A stretch of 5,405 bases of DNA, taken from the NCBI GenBank assembly GCA_949286445.1, contig CASECL010000225.1:1-5405 (forward strand), in the 5' to 3' direction. A model generated the notes under the pieces. The model was not told where the DNA came from and made no database searches. It worked only from the letters and a program-made list of their open reading frames with translations. Made by a program: the position numbers and the translations under genes. Shown piece after piece: positions 5,368 through 5,405 of this stretch (position 1 is the first letter of the stretch; every line of letters begins with the position of its first letter). Source of the DNA: an uncultured bacterium. GTDB lineage: Bacteria; Verrucomicrobiota; Lentisphaeria; Victivallales; Victivallaceae.

Positions 5368-5405
5368 ATTTTCTCCTCCATAAGCACTTTTTCCTGAGAG
5401 CAGCA
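5364..5405 (-). other. Unresolved edge: 5' extension of CMD–cupin or tail of an upstream gene
   Basis: Two minus-strand frames are open from the right edge. One is in frame with CMD–cupin and reads LLSGKSAYGGEN just before its Met, resembling the end of a signal peptide (AYG as a possible cleavage site). The other reads CCSQEKVLMEEKI and ends at a TGA at 5364-5366 that overlaps the CMD–cupin ATG as ATGA, as at two other junctions of this operon. Only about 13 codons are visible, so neither reading can be proved. Confidence 0.35.
5373..5379 (-). promoter_or_regulatory. Strong Shine-Dalgarno sequence before the CMD–cupin ATG
   Basis: GGAGGAG on the minus strand lies five bases before the ATG at 5367. 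It supports initiation there. The same bases are also readable as in-frame codons (Tyr-Gly-Gly-Glu-Asn) if the protein begins further upstream, so the site does not settle the start. Confidence 0.6.

Noticed and set aside
1..5405. Mobile element, CRISPR array, tRNA or rRNA
   Set aside because: I saw no transposase or integrase, no regularly spaced repeats, and no cloverleaf or rRNA-like conserved stretch on either strand.

Overview
The window holds one compact run of six complete genes, all on the minus strand, and the 5' end of a seventh minus-strand gene at the left edge. Read in the direction of transcription (right to left), the order is: a carboxymuconolactone decarboxylase (CMD)–cupin fusion (5367-4396), an antibiotic biosynthesis monooxygenase (ABM)-fold lipoprotein (4377-3844), a cyclophilin-like-fold lipoprotein (3847-3368), a Tat-exported flavodoxin-like FMN protein with an iron-sulfur-type cysteine motif (3371-2724), a Tat-exported metal-dependent hydrolase resembling DUF6282 (2721-1741), and a Tat-exported aldo/keto reductase with a C-terminal ferredoxin-like segment (1724-438). 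Two junctions are ATGA four-base overlaps and the other gaps are 2 to 18 bases. No promoter or terminator is visible inside the run, so it looks like a single operon whose promoter lies beyond the right edge.

The striking point is compartment. Related CMD, flavodoxin, cyclophilin-like and aldo/keto reductase proteins are usually thought of as soluble redox enzymes. Here five of the six complete genes carry export signals: three Tat signals with NRRxFLK and two lipoprotein signals. The sixth (CMD–cupin) has an open frame running upstream to the window edge that ends in signal-peptide-like residues. My inference is an extracytoplasmic redox and hydrolysis module acting on a small, perhaps quinone-like, aromatic or lactone-type substrate. 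The substrate cannot be read from the sequence. Several of these genes also have a Shine-Dalgarno-like sequence and an ATG exactly where the mature domain begins. That suggests either dual localisation or signal peptides added to ancestral cytosolic genes.

After the last stop codon comes a 271-base intergenic stretch (167-437) with two hairpins, neither followed by a T-tract, and a plausible promoter for the next gene. That gene starts at 166 on the minus strand and runs out of the window. Its first 55 residues suggest the N-terminal beta-sandwich region of a glycoside hydrolase, possibly alpha-L-rhamnosidase-like, but this is tentative.

The organism is probably an anaerobic Gram-negative. 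Reasons are the lipoprotein and Tat-rich secretome with RRxFLK signals, the Fe-S aldo/keto reductase, and gene types common in gut Bacteroidota and Lentisphaerota (Victivallis-like). The 5' residues of the left-edge gene and the composition lean me towards Lentisphaerota, but with low certainty. The tetranucleotide CCGG is strongly over-represented throughout.
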